From positions 1-8,042 of the forward strand of contig JAHFCS010000077.1 of the NCBI GenBank assembly GCA_023249395.1: a DNA stretch of 8,042 bases, written 5' to 3'. Within the stretch, counting starts at the first letter, position 1. Each line of letters starts with the position of its first letter. Position numbers and translations under genes: made by a program. Below are positions 6,420 to 8,042 of this stretch, in pieces. The notes beneath the pieces are model-generated. The model was not told where the DNA came from. It made no database searches and saw only the letters and a list, made by a program, of their open reading frames with translations. This DNA is from Gemmatimonadota bacterium (GTDB taxonomy: Bacteria; Gemmatimonadota; Gemmatimonadetes; Gemmatimonadales; Gemmatimonadaceae).

Positions 6420-7447
6420 GCGTGACGCTCGAAGTGGGACGGATTCGCGAGATACCAGTTCACTGTCTTTCGAATACCGGACGCGAAGCTCTCGCGCGGC
6501 TTCCATCCGAGCTCGGCCTCGATCAGCGAGCAGTCGATTGCGTATCGGAAGTCATGACCCAGCCTGTCGGTGACCGAGGTGAGCAGGTCGGTGTATTTTC
6601 CACTGGCGCGCGGGCGCAGCTCATCGAGTATTCCGCAGATCTCCCGCGCGATGTCGATATTCCTCCGCTCGCTTCGTCCGCCGACGAGATAGGTCTGCCC
6701 GTCGCGACCACGGCGCGTGACCATGTCGATCGCCTCGCAGTGGTCGGTCACGTAGAGCCAGTCACGGATGTTGAGTCCCGCGCCATAGATCGGAATGGGC
6801 TTTTCCGCCAACGCCGAGCGGATCACGGTCGGGATGAATTTCTCAGCATGCTGGTACGGGCCGTAGTTGTTCGAGCAGTTGGTCATTGTCACCGGCAACC
6901 CGTACGTGTGATGGTACGCGTTCACCAAATGATCCGATCCCGCCTTACTCGCTGAGTACGGGGACCTGGGAGAATACGGAGTCCGCTCGTTGAACGCCGG
7001 GTCCGACTCGGCGAGGCTTCCAAAGACTTCGTCGGTGGAGACGTGGTGAAAGCGAACGTCCTTTCCGTCACCTTTTGTCAGCCAGGCATCTCGCGCCGAC
7101 TCGAGGAGCGTGAAGGTCCCGACGAGATTCGTCTCGATGAATGCGGCGGGCCCCGAGATAGATCTGTCCACATGAGACTCGGCGGCAAAGTGCACGATGG
7201 TGTCGATCGGGCGTCCGCTGATCAACTCGTCCACCAGCTCGCGGTTGGTGATGTCGCCCTTCACGAAGTCATGTCTCGGATTCTCGATGACCGAGGAGAG
7301 GTTGTCGAGCGAGCCGGCATAGGTGAGCGCGTCAAGCGTCGTCACGAGGAGAGTTGGGTCGGCGGCAAGAACATACTCGACAAAGTTCGCGCCGATGAAT
7401 CCGGCGCCGCCGGTCACGAGCATCGACTTCGGTGAGTGAGCGGTCAT
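6416..7447 (-). CDS. rmlB: dTDP-glucose 4,6-dehydratase
   Basis: RmlB converts dTDP-glucose to dTDP-4-keto-6-deoxyglucose, the second step towards dTDP-L-rhamnose and the branch point to many amino-deoxysugars. The 343 residues form an extended short-chain dehydrogenase: NAD-binding TGGAGFIGANF (12-22), HFAAESHVDRSI (86-97), the active-site STDEVFGS (137-144, catalytic Thr-Asp-Glu), the YSASK motif (164-168, Tyr and Lys both present), NCSNNYGPYQHAEKFIP (190-206) and NIRDWLYVTDHCEAI (226-240). The length is normal for the family. The start is ATG at 7447, directly after the rmlD stop (TAGATG), with GGAAG just upstream inside the rmlD end. All key residues are intact. It feeds RmlD and could also supply the keto-sugar for the aminotransferase encoded at the far end of the window. 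Confidence 0.97.
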   Translation of the reverse strand: MTAHSPKSMLVTGGAGFIGANFVEYVLAADPTLLVTTLDALTYAGSLDNLSSVIENPRHDFVKGDITNRELVDELISGRPIDTIVHFAAESHVDRSISGPAAFIETNLVGTFTLLESARDAWLTKGDGKDVRFHHVSTDEVFGSLAESDPAFNERTPYSPRSPYSASKAGSDHLVNAYHHTYGLPVTMTNCSNNYGPYQHAEKFIPTVIRSALAEKPIPIYGAGLNIRDWLYVTDHCEAIDMVTRRGRDGQTYLVGGRSERRNIDIAREICGILDELRPRASGKYTDLLTSVTDRLGHDFRYAIDCSLIEAELGWKPRESFASGIRKTVNWYLANPSHFERHA

Positions 7448-8042
7448 CTATCTTCCAGCCAGCGTGCTGCGCACCGAATGGGCGATGCAATCGTGCAGCG
7501 CTTCCCGCCAGGGGCGGGGCACGACGCCGAAATGCTCAGTGAAGGTCGTCGTGTCGAGAACGGAACTGGCCGGACGGCGGGCAGTGGTGGGAAAGTCGTC
7601 TGTCTTGATCGCGATGAGACGCGGTGAGTGTCCTTCGCCAAGAGCGGTGGACTCTTCGAAGATCGCCCTGGCAAATCCGAACCACGTCGTCTCGCCGGCG
7701 TTCGCGAAGTGGTACGTGCCGGTGGCCGCAGTGCTCCCTGACAGCTTGTCGGCAACGACGAGCAATGCGTCGGCCAGGTCGGCGGCGGAAGTCGGCCTCC
7801 CGATCTGATCATCCACGACGCGTATCTCGTCCCGCTCGGCGGCGAATCTGAGCATGGTCCGCAAAAAGTTATGACCTCGATGACTGAACACCCATGACGT
7901 ACGGACAATCGCGTGAAACGGCGTCTCCTCGCGAACCACGATCTCCCCGGCGAGATTGGTCTTCCCGTAGACGCCGATGGGTCCTGTCTGCGCGTCCGGC
8001 GCATATGCAGTCTCTGCATCGCCGCCGAACACGTAGTCCGTT
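7448..8042 (-). CDS. rmlD: dTDP-4-dehydrorhamnose reductase (5' end outside window)
   Basis: RmlD reduces dTDP-4-keto-L-rhamnose to dTDP-L-rhamnose with NAD(P)H. About 197 C-terminal residues are visible, the rest lying beyond 8042. The fragment begins with TDYVFGG (usual STDYVFDG) and continues with VYGKTNLAGE (usual form Y-G-x-T-K-L-x-G-E), VRTSWVFS, VDDQIGRPTSAADLADALL, TYHFANAGETTWFGFARAI, ARRPASSVLDTT and RPWREALHDCI, in the family order. The Tyr of the catalytic YxxxK is kept (codon 7967-7969), but the Lys four residues on is Asn (AAT, codon 7955-7957). This may lower or change activity, or be a sequencing error. The stop TAG abuts the rmlB ATG, so the two are probably coupled. No rmlA or rmlC is in the window. 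Confidence 0.93.
   Translation of the reverse strand, partial: TDYVFGGDAETAYAPDAQTGPIGVYGKTNLAGEIVVREETPFHAIVRTSWVFSHRGHNFLRTMLRFAAERDEIRVVDDQIGRPTSAADLADALLVVADKLSGSTAATGTYHFANAGETTWFGFARAIFEESTALGEGHSPRLIAIKTDDFPTTARRPASSVLDTTTFTEHFGVVPRPWREALHDCIAHSVRSTLAGR

Noticed and set aside
6420..6506. Longer polymerase start at ATG 6506
   Set aside because: It would overlap rmlB by about 90 nt and add a charged tail; ATG 6419 gives the common ATGA overlap and a membrane segment near the N terminus.

Overview
The window is a chromosomal surface-polysaccharide (O-antigen or exopolysaccharide) biosynthesis locus of the Wzx/Wzy-dependent type. It is about 60% GC (estimated by eye) and almost entirely coding. 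A Wzz-type chain-length regulator, a Wzy-type polymerase and dTDP-rhamnose genes suggest a Gram-negative-type cell envelope. GC-rich codon use and frequent TTG/GTG starts would fit a soil lineage such as Gemmatimonadota or a proteobacterium, but nothing here fixes the taxon. I saw no rRNA, tRNA, CRISPR array or insertion sequence.

Reading the minus strand 5'->3' (right to left) there are two gene blocks. Block 1 (8042 down to 4086) is rmlD (5' part outside the window), rmlB, a Wzy-like polymerase and a Wzz-like chain-length determinant. These genes abut or overlap (TAG|ATG, ATGA, and a 9-nt gap), so they look like one translationally coupled operon. Block 2 (2991 down to 1) is an ExoA-like family 2 glycosyltransferase, a bacterial sugar transferase (phosphoglycosyl transferase), a TylF-like O-methyltransferase and a DegT/DnrJ/EryC1-type sugar aminotransferase (3' part outside the window). 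Between the blocks lies one plus-strand gene (about 3076-4089), a divergent rhamnosyltransferase-like GT2. It is divergent to block 2, and its stop codon shares the four bases CTAG with the stop of wzz.

Together, RmlB and RmlD make dTDP-L-rhamnose. The sugar transferase would start the repeat unit on undecaprenyl phosphate, and the two GT2 enzymes would extend it. The aminotransferase and methyltransferase would supply or decorate an unusual amino and/or O-methylated sugar. Wzy would polymerise the unit and Wzz would set chain length. No flippase (Wzx), rmlA, rmlC or export genes lie in the window; they may be nearby.

No clearly new system is visible. The points most worth checking are: RmlD has Asn where the catalytic YxxxK Lys is expected; the plus-strand GT2 lacks the usual nucleotide-binding Asp motif; that gene sits inverted inside the cluster and shares its stop with wzz; three genes start with TTG, one behind a perfect Shine-Dalgarno; and a hairpin lies just before that Shine-Dalgarno. 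There is no gene-free stretch longer than about 90 bases.
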